A stretch of DNA of 64,000 nucleotides from Cymbomonas tetramitiformis (Eukaryota; Chlorophyta; Pyramimonadophyceae; Pyramimonadales; Pyramimonadaceae): positions 1 to 64,000 of the forward strand of contig LGRX02034765.1 of assembly GCA_001247695.2 (NCBI GenBank). Direction: 5' to 3'. How positions within the stretch are numbered: the stretch's first letter is position 1; the number at the start of each line of letters is the position of its first letter. The position numbers and the translations under genes were made by a program. Positions 10,356 to 21,867 of this stretch are shown one piece after another. The notes beneath the pieces were generated by a model. That model was not told the DNA's origin, did no database searches, and saw only the letters and a list, made by a program, of their open reading frames with translations.

Positions 10356-11231
10356 TCATTTACTTATTTTTATAAAATTATTCTCGTCAACGTATAAACA
10401 ACCTAACGGCAATGTTGAAACATCAGTCGCAACTGGAAACTTATCAACTTGAAACTTAAATATAGTTTTATTCCTTTGTGTGTCTTCATCAGTCTCTAAA
10501 AAGAAAAAACTAAAACCCAAATTCCCATTTGGTAATGTGTTATTCATCGAATTGGCACCGATCACAGATGCAGAATCATCAGTTTTATATAATATAATAC
10601 CATTTGTTGATTTATTATTGACAGATGTAACCGATTGTAAATTTGGCGTTTGTACTGATGTGCCAAGATCAATCGCTTTGATAATATTATTATCCCAAAC
10701 TAAAACTTCTTGATTTGGAACAGATGCTATTGTGTCCGGTTTGGTCATTAGTTCCAATGCCGTTTCAGCTTGAATAGTAGTTGCTACTACGTTACGAGCT
10801 CCATTAATATCACCTGACATGTTGATTCTGAAAAACTTATTTGAAGACCTATCAGGTTTCTTTTCCATTTGTACTAGATATATAGTTTCAGCATTTTGGA
10901 TGTCAACGTCGGCGGTATTGACATCTATGTATGTTGAACCATTATATCTGTCTCCTCCCATTAGTAAAATGTCTTGAGAACCCAGTTTCGCAATTAGTCC
11001 CGTTTTACCATGCAACAGTGAAGGTCCGTCCTCAACTGTCAAATTATCGTTGATTGTTACAGTTTCAGCTATTAATTCATTCTTTACTATTACATTTTCA
11101 TTTGTTCTTTCAATGTCATTTGTCGTACCTGACACATTTGTCCATTTGCTCGATCCACCGTCTGGGGGGTTGCCATTAATCGTATCACATGTTAAATTCT
11201 TACAAACTAAACTTTGTCCAAAACTACTCAT
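10356..11231 (-). CDS. viral fibre/structural-like protein
   Basis: A 291-codon AT-rich ORF, clearly different in base composition from its neighbours. The N-terminus (LVCKNLTCDTINGNPPDGGS) matches the style of structural proteins of algal giant viruses and polinton-like viruses, where a short 'N.T..ingnPP.GG' leader precedes beta-rich repeats. The body is rich in Asn, Thr and Asp with beta-strand alternation and no transmembrane segment. It ends 10 bp from the next gene on the same strand. A second locus (about 40064-40190) keeps only its first 35 or so codons. Probably an integrated viral gene; exact function unknown. Confidence 0.6.
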   Translation of the reverse strand: MSSFGQSLVCKNLTCDTINGNPPDGGSSKWTNVSGTTNDIERTNENVIVKNELIAETVTINDNLTVEDGPSLLHGKTGLIAKLGSQDILLMGGDRYNGSTYIDVNTADVDIQNAETIYLVQMEKKPDRSSNKFFRINMSGDINGARNVVATTIQAETALELMTKPDTIASVPNQEVLVWDNNIIKAIDLGTSVQTPNLQSVTSVNNKSTNGIILYKTDDSASVIGANSMNNTLPNGNLGFSFFFLETDEDTQRNKTIFKFQVDKFPVATDVSTLPLGCLYVDENNFIKISK

Positions 11232-12051
11232 ATGTTTATACTATACTGATGTAAAATAATTGAATCCTGGGCTTACCCAAATCAATACACCGCCACCAGC
11301 ACCGGCAACTTTAGATTCCATAGCTGTTCCGATATATGAATCACCCGCTGTGATCTGAGCACTATTGATTTCCCCACCTATTATGCATTTCACACGTTTG
11401 CCCTTCACATACGTATTATCTGTAGCAGCGGGATTTCTACATGTGGTGAAACCGCGTCCGATCAACACGAAACAACTCTGAGATGCAGCACTGTCTTGAA
11501 TACAGACACCGATGGGTGTGCAGTTTTGGTTACTTTGAGTATACGAGTTATTGAATGGTTGAACTCCATTCACGGTGTTTATTCCATCATCATCAAACAT
11601 GACAATTGTTGAAGCAGTAATCGTATCGGCGGTGTTATTTACAAATGTAAACACATCCCCGGTGAATCTCAACGGGTTTGCTGGAAGGGTGGTATGAGCG
11701 TACGTTTTCGTAATGAGTGTCAAAGGTACGCCCGTTAGTGTGAGTGAGTTGGTTGAACTTGGATAAGCATAATTTAACGAGTTACTTAAAATAACAGATG
11801 CAGAATTTGATTCATCCAATTCCATGATCGAACCGGTATTTCCCACAGCCAAAACTTCACTCAATGAACCAATACTTCCATTGTTAACAGCTCCACTTCT
11901 AACTTCGTTTGATGCTGAATCGTAATACAATTGTAGACTTTCTGAACTTACATCAGGACTGACCCTGATAGGTCTGATATAACAACTATTTGCGACCCCG
12001 GCGTTCATATCAGCCCCGCTTGCGTTCAAAACGATCGTATTATCGGTGTTT
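11113..12051. repeat. recent segmental duplication, copy 1 (partner 40064-41009)
   Basis: About 935 bp match 40064-41009 in the same orientation with only scattered differences that I could see (a GGG/GGC codon change, a 3-bp insertion, a few substitutions near the 5' break). It spans the start of one fibre-like gene and most of its neighbour. Confidence 0.9.
11241..12051 (-). pseudogene. fibre-like protein, 5'-truncated copy 1
   Basis: Open from the break at about 12051 to the stop at 11241 (about 262 codons). Contains NSCYIRPIRVSPD followed by a small LYYDSASNEV block, a pairing typical of tail or head fibre collar regions in giant viruses and phages. The C-terminal domain carries a Cys-containing beta-rich region and ends in GGVLIWVSPGFNYFTSV. 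The N-terminal AIG-type repeats present in copy 2 (40196-41271) are absent: similarity stops at 12051, where unrelated sequence begins. Copy 1 has GF where copy 2 has AF and lacks a three-base insertion; otherwise they are nearly identical. Confidence 0.6.
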
Positions 12052-12775
12052 GGCTCGTTGGCTCGTTTCTCCAGAATTCGCCCCCATGGGTGTGAATTCT
12101 CTAGGCAGCCGAGGCACAGGTAATTGTTGGGGGCAAAATCATTTAGAATTTAGAGTCTAAGACGACGTTATATCATCTCCCTAATTAGTATTGGACAGAT
12201 AATGATGTATCTGGCATTTGTCAATCAAAATACGCAGAGATGTACCATCAGCGAGGAAGGATATAGACACATGCTTTGAAATGCGAACAATATATTTCAG
12301 CAAGTGCAGTTTACTGCTACTAGGAGATTTGGATGATTGTTGGATTGTACGGTTACACGGTACATTGGCATGGTGTAAAGCGTGAGGGACACCTGGAACT
12401 ACTAATGTTGAGGAGTACTATATGATATCGTAGCCCGTGTTGGGATGCTGCGGAATATATTTAATCGGGTATATATTATGTGGTACAATTACGCGATCTT
12501 GCTAACCATCAACGTTGAAACATGGAAGGATAAGTGCAATTGGGCTTGATATGTAACGAACTAACAATATCGTGTGGCCTGTCGATCGGTATATACTAAG
12601 GAAACATATACGTTGGGGCAGTAGGTCATTTCTCCTTGATGAGACCCGCCCGACTCTCCACACTTGATGTATTCTCATCAAACTGCTGAAGCCAAAAGCC
12701 AAGACGACCTGATAGCTCAACATTACTATAGCTTATATTAGTACAGGTGATATAAGCGTTTGCATTCCTACCTTT
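12052..12775. other. no recognisable feature
   Basis: AT-rich sequence with only short ORFs. No repeat or RNA gene recognised. Confidence 0.5.
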
Positions 12776-13290
12776 TATCTTGGGGGTTGCCATTGTCGTG
12801 CACTTTTCAGGATTTTCAGTTCGCCTTGTAGGGCGAAGGCGCAACGTTCCATTCCAGTTCTAGCATTAGGAATACAAGCAAAAGAAACACAAAAGGCAAC
12901 AATGGCACGTTGTGCGATGTTTTCGGAAACAACTTCAAATTCTCTCCGGTCGCAAAGGTGAAAGTACAGTACTTGCCCTTGTCGTGCACTTTTCAGGATT
13001 TTCAGTTCGCCTTGTAGGGCGAAGGCGCAACGTTCCATCCTAGTTCTAGCATAAAGAATACAAGTACGTAATAGGAACACTAAAGGCAACAATAAAACGT
13101 TATGCGACATTCTCTGAAACAACTTCAAAATCTCTCTGATCGCAAAAGTTGAAAGTATTGGGGACTGTCCTTGTCGTGCACTTTTCAGGATTTTCAGTTT
13201 GCCTTGCAGAGCGAAGGCGCAACGTTCCAGTTCTAGCATAAAGAATACACGTAAGAGGAACACTAAAGGCAACAATCAAACGTTATGAGA
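12776..13290. repeat. about 190-bp tandem repeat, three copies
   Basis: A unit beginning TGTCGTGCACTTTTCAGGAT and including a GCCTTGTAGGGCGAAGGCGC block occurs near 12794, 12978 and 13172 (spacing about 184 and 194 bp). The minus strand is open across all three copies (12775-13275), giving a triplicated peptide with CAFALQGELKILKSARQ; this is most likely a property of the repeat, not a gene. Confidence 0.85.
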
Positions 13291-13725
13291 TATGTTTTCG
13301 GAAAGGAGGACTTCAAAATCTGCTTATTTACACTTATTTACATATTCACAAATTTAAACATAGATAGCGACCAAAACTCCAAACATCTCTCTAAAACTTT
13401 CCTCTTTGAATCTTCTAAGTTGGTCTAAGTAGTCTCTTTCCAATATGTTTCGCCGCCTTCGTTTCCTCTGACCTTTCAGCGCTCACAAACCAGTAAGATG
13501 CATGCGTTCGTTTACGCATTTGTGAGGCATGAGGGCTTGCGTACAGGTTGTAGGCAGTGCAGGCAGTGTATGTAGGTGCAGAGAGCGCATCGTGCACCTG
13601 TCGTAAAGCACAAGTGTTGTGAGAAATTTCAAGATCATTTCCAAGCGAGCAATAATTCCGAGGTACGACACGATTCCAACCCTCAGGCACTTGTCATCGA
13701 TTTCGCGATGTGGGAGCGTACCTCT

Positions 13726-14043
13726 TTAGATTGGTTTAGTACGTTGATTCGTACACATCTCCTTCATGAAGGCGGCCAGGTCACTCGAAAGCTTCGCGGT
13801 GACGGTCTTGAGTTCCATATTCTCCGCCGAAAGCTTCGCGGTGACGGTCTTGAGGTTGTGGCCTTCTACCTCCAGCTGGCTCACGCGGGAACTCAGCTGG
13901 AGAGACCTTTGCTCGCAATCTCGAACTTGGTCTGTTTTTTCGACAAGACCTTGGCTCAGATGTTGTACAACTTCATTTACGGAGTCATATGAGTTGTGGG
14001 AGGATGGGGTCATGTTTTCCTTCTGCTGGCGAGACATATTCAA
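13726..14043 (-). CDS. coiled-coil protein, probable first exon
   Basis: The ORF opens with MNMSRQQKENMTPSSHNSYD and continues into heptad-like sequence (LSSRVSQLEVEGHNLKTVTA) that predicts a coiled coil. A 14-15 residue segment (LKTVTAKLSAENME) is tandemly duplicated at the DNA level (repeat GAAAGCTTCGCGGTGACGGT at about 13786 and 13831). Further minus-strand ORFs at 13415-13690 could be later exons but are not convincing. Family not recognised. Confidence 0.45.
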   Translation of the reverse strand: MNMSRQQKENMTPSSHNSYDSVNEVVQHLSQGLVEKTDQVRDCEQRSLQLSSRVSQLEVEGHNLKTVTAKLSAENMELKTVTAKLSSDLAAFMKEMCTNQRTKPI

Positions 14044-15807
14044 TCGGGTGTACTACGGAGTGTCCTTGAGGTGTGAGGTTGGTGTTCGCAACTGGTGTTC
14101 GCAACTGCAAGCGTAGGAAATACTATAGGATACTTCTAGATTAAGCTTCAAGGTGCATTTGTCACTTTTATGGGATCGATACTTTTGAATGCTAACGTCA
14201 ATTTCCTACCGGTACGCTACGGACGGTAGATCGACATGCACCACGATGATTCATACTGTACAGATGGACACTTGGACAGACGAGAGACCAAATCGTAGAA
14301 GTATAGAAGTTGGAACTCTCGTCTGAGCTGTCGATCGGATGACGATTCGCCGATTCGTGCGCGCGCCATATCCCACGCCAGCTACTCTGGCTTTAGCCTC
14401 GGGACGCGATTTTTCTCTTCACTTTTTAAAGGATTTTTTCTGTACTAGACCGGAGGTTTCGACGAGCTGCTTTCCATTCTTGTTGTGTCGAAACTCGCGA
14501 TCGGCCGCGCAGCGGCCGCGCAGCGGCCACAGCTCTAGTGTCTGGTCTCGGCCAGAGTTGAGAGTATTTCAGTATATCCCAGCCATAATAATAATACAAC
14601 ATTTACACCGAGTCGAAGAGGACAAGGTCCTGGGAGTGTCGCGCTAACGTGCTGCGGTTGGCGCTGGTGGGAGTGTGGCGGTGTTGTTGAGTGCGTTGCC
14701 CATGCGGGGCGTGCGTGCTTATCGGCTGCGGGGTGATGGCCTTGTTGGTGCTGGTGGTGACCTCGTGTTGTTGACGTAGGGGTCTGCGTGCGGCGTGCCC
14801 GTTGCGTGGCCTGATGTCGGGGACGCGAGCGTGTGGTGGGGGCTTGTAGGTGAATAATTTAATTTCTTAATTGATAGGTTCAGAATCCAGACAAGGGAAG
14901 TAAGCGCAGCGACGTGTCGTGCGCCATATGGGGAGTTTCCCCCGTACGAACGGTGGGCCGCGTCACGTGATAGTGCTTACCGCGAGCGCGGGCTGACTTG
15001 CTGAATCTTGGCCGTTTACTCGGTTCGCGCGCTTCTGGACAATTAGCCGTACGCCTTTACGTGCTTGTTTGAGCTGAATCTAACTAGCAAGGGCTATCCA
15101 CTACTTCAAGGTTGCAAGTGAGAAGACAGATTTAAGTTAAATTATTCGGGCTCCAGAGTTACAGCAGTGAGGTGTTTTCTAAAGGTTCAGAATGAGTTTC
15201 ACGGGCACTGGACTAGGGCCTTATAGATACGTTCAGGGTGCGCGCGCGAGTGGTGACAGGTTATAATGTCATTCGCGGCATTTCGTCATGCGTGGTGTCT
15301 GTTCGGTGCTACAGACGACTATTGGTATTCTAGCTCTCGCGATCGTTCGCGGCTTTGTATTTTGATGGTACGGTCGTAGCGGCCGATTTGGGGTGCCATT
15401 GGCGTGAGTGCGGGTCTGCCGTTGATCTGGTATGGCGATATTTGTAATGAAGGGTCGGCGTGGTGGTCGATGCTGCCAGCGGGGACGTGAGGTGGTGGCG
15501 TCGTGGTGACATAGTGGCGTCGGCACTGTGGGTGTCATGGGTGGTTGTTCTGTGTGGCGTGCGACCCCTGGGGGGTAGTACTGGGGGTGCCTGTGGGGTT
15601 TTTGCGATGCGCCCCTATGGTGGTGGCGTTGGTCTCGTGCGGTTACTGTGACAGGAGGCCATAATTGAAAATAAGTATATCAATATGTGTTGGGATCTGC
15701 CCGGCATCCCTCCCGCAGCGGGGAGTCCCGACATTTTGGTATCTTGGGCATGTGACCGCCTTTTTAGCTCGCTCGCGCTCGCGCATGCAACTTGGGTCTG
15801 ACGTACA
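14044..15807. other. no recognisable gene; GC-rich and G-rich stretch
   Basis: Contains a GCGGCCGCGCAGCGGCCGCG palindromic patch at about 14507-14532 (a similar one at 62217) and a strongly strand-biased GT-rich region at 14640-15650. Open frames there reflect composition, not coding. No RNA gene seen. Confidence 0.5.
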
Positions 15808-15988
15808 GTTGGGTCTGACTCGTCGCGATTAATCGTGGACAGCCCAAAATGCGATTAATCGTGCGATTAATCGCGGGCAATGGGGCTCCCCACACTCAAA
15901 ATGTTAGTCGCGATTAATCGCGGACACCCCAAAACGCGATTAATCGTGCGATTAGTTGTGGCATGGCGCACGACTAGTTAGACCCAAC
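15808..15988. mobile_element. small fold-back element with GCGATTAATCGC palindromes
   Basis: Bounded by inverted ends GTTGGGTCTGACTCGTCG (15808) and its near complement ending 15988. The interior holds two similar blocks, each with CGCGATTAATCGYGGACA and a second GCGATTAATCGTGCGATTA. The palindromes are dense enough to fold into a near-complete hairpin. It looks like a short non-autonomous inverted-repeat element. A clean target duplication is not visible, so the superfamily is open. Confidence 0.5.
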
Positions 15989-16088
15989 ATGCAACGTCAG
16001 GACCTGTGGATAACGGCTTTCGGACTTCGTTGCGCACTTCGGATATGTTTTACGGACTTGTTTTGGTGATATTTGCGGCTTTGCGGGT

Positions 16089-17538
16089 TAGCGTCCTCGG
16101 ACGGGACCGTTTTTAGCTGCGCATGACGACAGTTTTGGTCTTTTTTCGCTCGCTCGCGCTCGCATTCGGATATTTGAATTGTGCAGCACATGTTGGGGGG
16201 GAGATAATATGGCTTGTACCAACTTTTGGACATTATTTATGAGTTATTTGCAACTTTTCCAACCGGCATCAACTCACAGTATAGCCTCAGAGATTCAGTA
16301 GTTCAGTATCGTATGCCGTATGACGATGACAATGATAGTAAAATGACTTCCTACCCGTGTACTCCGTAGTTCGACTTCGGTAGCTTAGACTGTGACACAC
16401 GGTATGATCGCCTAGTGACGGCCTCAGAGCTTGATATAGCCTGAGAGTCGTGTATTCATTCTATCTGTTATGATACCCGATAGCCTCGCTCAAACCTTGC
16501 AGCGTTCAGCGTTTTCACTGTGTCACTAGGACATTCCAGTAGGCTATAGGCTCACCACTTGCCGAAAGTGGTTTTGATTCAAAGCCACTAAATGGCTGGC
16601 TAAAGTTGTAGAGGGGCGAGCGTGGCTGAGTAGGTAGAATTGCTAGATATATAACATTTACTGTGATATAAAACTATAACGAGTAATAAACCCTGAGTTA
16701 AGGGTTTCGGATATCAGAACGGTCGAATAATAATGTGATACAAGAATAATTGAGTCCGAAGATAACCTACGGGTCGGGGTTTCGGACTGCACGTGACAGT
16801 CACCCAGACTACCCTAGGATTAAGGCATGTGACACATTCGGTGGTCACTCTGCCACATCCAGCAAGAATGGTGCGGGGTGCCGCGTTTACGCGGTACGAT
16901 TGAGGATGGAGAAGTAGGGTAGAGCGCGACGAGTGGCGGAGGAGAGTATGGAGTAGACGGGTCAGCGAGTGCCGGGGCCCCCGTTTGTATGGAGCATCGC
17001 GCAGAGTTTGGTACCGAGTGGCTCGCGACACGCAAGAGGACCAAGACAACGGAATTCGACAAGCGCAAGGAACTCGACCCCCCACTCTTACTCTCCACCC
17101 ACCCCCGCCGCTCCGCATTTCCCCCCTCTTCTCGCCTTCATTACCCGTATCATTTTACCTCATTTTGCCACGTTCGCCGCTTGTTTCTATCTATTGACAT
17201 CGAACTATCGCTAGCGAAGTCTGAGTACGGGTAGGACGTCACTGTACTATCACGGTCATCCTCATACGTCATACGATACTGAACTACTGAATCTCGGCAC
17301 CCGAATATTAAGCACACATTTGAAGAAACGGGATGTTTGAGGCTATACTGTGAGTTGATGCCGGTTGGAAAAGTTGCAAATAACTCATAAATAATGTCCA
17401 AAAGTTGGTACAAGCCATATTATCTCCCCCCCAACATGTGCTGCAGAGTCCAAATATCCGAATGCGAGCGCGAGCGAGCGAAAAAAGACCAAAACTGTCG
17501 TAATGCGCAGCTAAAAACGGTCCCGTCCGCGGACGCTA
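16089..17538. mobile_element. 1.45-kb element with about 300-bp terminal inverted repeats
   Basis: Bases 16089-16380 are the inverted counterpart of about 17222-17538: both arms share a GGACGGGACCGTTTTTAGCT block, a GGAGATAATATGGCTTGTAC block and an AGATTCAGTAGTTCAGTATC block. The 840-bp centre has no convincing ORF. One arm holds an AG-to-T type mix of small differences, so it is not brand new. TTCGACTTCGGTAGC occurs inside the left arm (16370) and just outside the right arm (17547). The centre contains a pol III A-box-like TGGCTGAGTAGG at about 16630. Long arms without coding suggest a fold-back or Mutator-type non-autonomous element. Confidence 0.65.
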
Positions 17539-17605
17539 CATGAATTTCGACTTCGGTAGCATAGATCTGTTGCAGGTTGATTGTTCGCTAACGGCACCCA
17601 CGTGA

Positions 17606-17886
17606 CATAGTATATTGCTTACCGTGGCGGGCCGGCCCGGGGCCGTAGCTCACCACTCCGGGCCGAATGCGGGCCGATGGGATGTATGGGTGCGGGCCGT
17701 GACGTTTCGGATATGAAAATAGCAAAATTTATGCACAATTATGCGATTTTTGCATTATCACCATACTTAAAATTAAAATTTCGCGCCTGCGGCGGGCAAT
17801 TTTGGAGATTGGCCGTATTGACCGAAAGCGGGCCAGTGGATTCGCCGGCTGCGGGCCGTAAAGAAAAAAAGAAGCAATACACCCTG
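17606..17886. mobile_element. hAT-type MITE, copy A (281 bp)
   Basis: Flanked by 8-bp target duplications CCACGTGA (17598-17605) and CCGCGTGA (17887-17894). Ends are CATAGTATATTGCTT and the complement of CAGGGTGTATTGCTT. The interior is AT-rich around a GCCTGCGGCGGGCAATTTT block and GC-rich GGGCCGG blocks near the ends. It is the same family as 55865-56143 (opposite orientation) and 63466-63744. No coding capacity; it would depend on a hAT transposase elsewhere. Confidence 0.85.
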
Positions 17887-18103
17887 CCGCGTGATCGCGG
17901 CCCAAGACGACAGAGTCAGCACCACGAGCGGTAGTGTCAATATTTGCATGAACTCTTACGACACTGGTACAATCACGACCATTATCATGAACGAATCGCC
18001 ATATAATTTTGGCTACGGGGCGTGTTACGAAGATCACTACAGCGTGGCGTACGCACTGAACACTGTTCACTTAGTAGATGCTACATACGTGGGTGACATA
18101 TGA

Positions 18104-18358
18104 ATGGGATATTACATTTTTACAGTGGATGATGCCGTCGTGCAGTCTGGCACGAGGTTTACGGATGCCAGTGTTATGGTTACAAAAACATTACCATTCA
18201 CGGCAGCGCAACGCACGGACGCGTGCGTCGTGTCTGGAACCCATATTGAGGGTCGTCGCCTCATCGGTGGTGGCGATGTTGTTGGCGATGGTAGGGAGTG
18301 CAGATTTGTGGGCTCCCTTGGAAATTTCAGATCTGATATTTTGCATTCTTGTGGGGCT
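18104..18358 (+). pseudogene. serine protease (S1 family), 5' half, interrupted by the CACTA element
   Basis: Reads as the front of a chymotrypsin-fold protease: a pro-region, an activation site RR|LIGGGDVVG (the usual form is R|IVGG) near 18245-18275, the CRFVGSLG strand, and the start of the cysteine-bridged HSCGA strand. It stops exactly at the GCT target duplication (18356-18358), where the transposon begins. Codons resume in the same frame at 29415. The ATG at 18104 may not be the true start: a TTTTTACAG acceptor-like sequence ends at about 18123, so an upstream signal-peptide exon is likely. See the 3' half for catalytic residues. Confidence 0.8.
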
Positions 18359-18384
18359 CCCTACAAATTATTGCCTCATTCATC

Positions 18385-19535
18385 CGTGTGGATTTGCATA
18401 TGGACAGCGTATGAACATCGCAAGGACCCATATGGACAACCGTATGGACGGTCTGGACAGATTTCTGGCGAAACCTTGATGCATATGTAAGAACCATACG
18501 GACGACGCGTAATTGTGGTGTCCATATGAAAATGTCCCATGGACACCGTAAGGATTTCGTATGGACACCGTATGGACAGAACACATGTCCACATGGTGTC
18601 CATACGCATGGACAGAGGCACTATCCAACCGCACGACAGCGCAGGGACACCGTATGGAAACCCGTATGGATAGCATATGGACGTCGTAACCGGACGTGCG
18701 GACAACGTATGGACTACCGTAAGGACAGCGTATGGATAGCGTATGAACATCACAGTCGCACGTGCGGACACCGTATGTAATGCCGCAAGGACGGCATATG
18801 GACGGCGCATGGACATCGTAAACGTGCGTGCGGATGGCATATGGACTCCCATAAGTACAACGTATGGACGTCGCATGGACATCGTAACCGGACGTGCGGA
18901 CAACGTATGGACCACCGTAAGGACAGCGTATGGATAGCGCATGGACCTCATAATCGCACGTGCGGACACCGTATGTAATCCCGTAAGGACGGCATATGGA
19001 CGACGCATGGACATCGTAAACGTGCGTGCGGACGGTATATGGACTCCCATATGGACAACGTATGGACGACGCATGGACATCATAATCGCACGTACGGACA
19101 TCGTATGGACCACCGTAAGGACAGCGTATGGATAGCGCATGGACATTATAATCGCACGTGCGGACACCGTATGTAAATCCGTAAGGATGGCATATGGACG
19201 ACGCATGGACATCGTAAACGTGCGTGCGGACGGCATATGTACTCCCATATGGACAACGTATGGACGACGCATGTACATCATAATCACACGTACGGACACC
19301 GTGTAGACTACCGTATGGACATCGTAAACGTGCGTGCGGACGGCATATGGACACCCATAAGGACGGTCAATAATAGATAGTCCACACGCATGGACATCGG
19401 TGTCCGTACGTGTGGATAGCTTGTGTTTATAGATATCAATGCGTATGGACGATGCAGTCCACGCGTACGGACATCGGTGTCCGTGCGCGTGGATAGCTTG
19501 TGATACACAAAATATTTACAAGGTACAGGGATACA
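18385..19535. repeat. left subterminal repeat array of the CACTA element
   Basis: Dense 11-12 bp units of the form GGACNNCGTAT (both orientations) tile this block. From about 18745 to 19330 they are organised into a higher-order repeat of 198 bp (for instance GCACGTGCGGACACCGTATG at about 18757, 18955 and 19153). The reading frames open on both strands are a by-product of the regular unit. Such arrays are binding sites for the accessory protein in known CACTA elements; here that is inferred. Confidence 0.85.
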
Positions 19536-19573
19536 CAAAATATTTACAAAATGTTTACAAAATGTTTTCTAGC

Positions 19574-21867
19574 CTAGCTTTTCGACTTCTTTGCTGGCTT
19601 TTCACCTTCTTCCTTTTTTCTGTCAACGTTTCTCTTCTTTGGAATTTGGAATTTGGAATTGGGAGCGGAACCGCCCTTAACCTTCTCATCCTTCTTCCCA
19701 TCCTTATTATTGTCCTCCTCCTCCTCCTCAGAGGTGGTTTGCTCCTCGTCCTCGTCCTTCTTGTCGACGCCCTCGCCCCTCTCCTCATCCTCCACAGTCT
19801 CTCCGTCATTAGCAGCGGCGGGATCCTCGACAGCCTCAACAACAGCATCATTAGCATCACCATCGGCCGCGTTCTCCTCTTCAACTTCCGATTCTTGTGC
19901 ATCTTGCTTCTGACACCCCCGCACGTCCTGGAACCAGTGACGGCTCGTTCCTCTCGTATGGAACTGCAAGTGAATGCAACCTAAGTAAGTGCATTAAGAG
20001 CAACGACAACAATTGACAAGCTAAATGCCACTAGAACAATACAAGCAAACACACCGTGACGGGGGGGTATCCACGGTCCCGTTCCGATACCTCAGCAGGC
20101 TCCAACTTCAGGCCGGCCAGTTTTCTCGCTGTCAGCCTCTCGGGATACAGCTTCTCCGTGTTGGCGTGCCTCAAGTAGGCCTTGTGTATCCTGCGTACAT
20201 AAACCACTTGTTAGACGGCGTCCTTACGTATGTACACCGTCTTCCACCCGTATGGACGGCACAATAAATGGTGTCCACGCGTATGGACAGCGAAACAACA
20301 CCACGCACACATGTACACATGGACGTTCGCGTAAGTGCAAAAGGTAAAAATGTGAACGTTGCAGGGGAAGGCAGGGAGGGAGGGAGGACTTGCCAGATAA
20401 CATTTTTTCTTACTATAACTGACTGGAGGTTGTGCTCCAGCATCTCCATCGTTTTATTAGCCGTCCCGGTGCGGAGTTGCTCGGCACTCACGAGCTCGTC
20501 CACCATCGACATGTGGTGGGAAAGAATCCGCTCCACGGGGTAAACCTCCCCCTTATCTGGGAGGTGAACGACGAATTCAACGTACAGCTCGTAGGTATCT
20601 TTGGGCAAAATCATTGGTTTCTCGTTCAATGAATTTCCCGGCCCGATGGCGGCGACGGTAGCCCGACCAATGACAAGGTTCGGGAGGCCAGATTTGGTGG
20701 CCTTTCCGGTGTCGTAACCGGTACCGATACGACCCACGTCCGCCTGGGGGGTGGCGAAGACGTCCACCTGGTCCCCTACGGCCAAGGGGCCCCCGAGGTT
20801 GGGGGAGTGCTTCTCTGCCTGCGGGACCGGCTCTTCGGGGACCGTCTGTTGAGGCGCTTCCACCTGGACACCGTGCGGACGACGTGTGGACTAAGTCGTT
20901 CGTACGGGCGACACACGCGTGGAAACATATAAGAAAAACAGTGAAGAACTGGCGCTCACTGGCCAAAACGTACACCCCTGTGGACAACGTGCAAACTACG
21001 TGGTTCATAAGGGTGGAAACAATCAAGCGGCACAAGTTGAAAAAAGGTTCACATAACCACGAGCTTGGACACCGTTGCACAACGTGTGGACACCGGCGCT
21101 CACAGGCGGAAGAGCACAAAAGTTACCTTTACTTCCGGTTTCTTTTCAGGGGCTTCAGGGGCTTTGGCACCAAGCGCTGTGAAGATCTCAAAGTGCTTCC
21201 CTTCAGTGAGTGGCTTGCCAGCAGCAATTGCCAGAGCCACCTGCAGGCACGCCTCTGTCTCCTCCGGGTCCGGCGCATCCCTGTGCCCGTATACCTTGTA
21301 CCCGGCCGCTGGACCCTTGTACCGGATGTGAAAACCGTCGGGGAAGTCCTGGGTGACCTTCCACTTCCAGCGACCGGGCCCCTCCGAGTTATTTTTCAAA
21401 TAACTCAACCGGTTGGTGACGTATGTTTTCACCATCCGCAAGGGCACCTGCGGGTGGCGGGACTGGATATGCTTGGCGATTTTGGTGTGCTTGGCCGCCC
21501 CAATGACGGCGACCGTCCCAGGGGGTATCAGGCCTTTTTCCTGCCAGTCGTCGATGACCTCCCGGGCGTCTTCCTTCATGTCATTTAAGACTTGGGCGCC
21601 CGGGTCCACCACCAACCGCGCTGTATTTGCGGCCTGCGCAGCCTCTGCAGGTTGCGCTGCACCCCCTGCCCCGGCAGCCCCTGCAAACAGCAGCATTTGC
21701 TGCTGCATGCTTTGCATCTGCTGAAACATCTGCTGCATGGTGGTGTTTGACGCGGCCGCCTCCACCAAGCTGGTTTGGCGACGCTGGTTTGGCGAGGGAG
21801 TGGGGGCGGTGGGTGGTGATTTCGGGATCTGTGCGCGTTGTCTACTGGGCTGAACTCGTCTGGCCAT
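19574..21867 (-). CDS. CACTA-element accessory protein, four exons
   Basis: Exons (minus strand): 21867-21127, 20863-20394, 20190-20091 and 19963-19574, which join in frame to 566 codons. The first intron starts AAG|GTAACT and ends CAG|GTGG; the second appears to use a GC donor (CTG|GCAAGT), since only that junction keeps the frame into exon 3; the others are GT-AG. Exon 1 begins MARRVQPSRQRAQIPKSP, contains a Gln/Met-rich helix (MQQMFQQMQSMQQQM) and a conserved-looking domain with VIDDWQEKGLIPPGTVAVIG and HPQVPLRMVKTYVTNRLSYL. Exon 2 is beta-rich (GDQVDVFATPQADVGRIGTG). Exon 4 is an extreme acidic tail with a Lys-rich nuclear-type end (EGEKPAKKSKS). I know no family for it. Location beside the transposase and among motif arrays suggests a DNA-binding partner, like TnpA. 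Introns 1 and 2 contain the same CGTATGGAC repeats. Confidence 0.75.

Noticed and set aside
15808..15988. CRISPR-like array of GCGATTAATCGC repeats
   Set aside because: Only two blocks, palindromic, no constant repeat-spacer pattern, and the setting is eukaryotic.
16625..16660. tRNA gene from the A-box-like TGGCTGAGTAGG
   Set aside because: No B box (GGTTCGANTCC) at a suitable distance and no cloverleaf.
18376..19354. Overlapping 307- and 324-codon minus ORFs
   Set aside because: Both are translations of the 11-bp/198-bp motif array in adjacent frames; neither resembles a protein.
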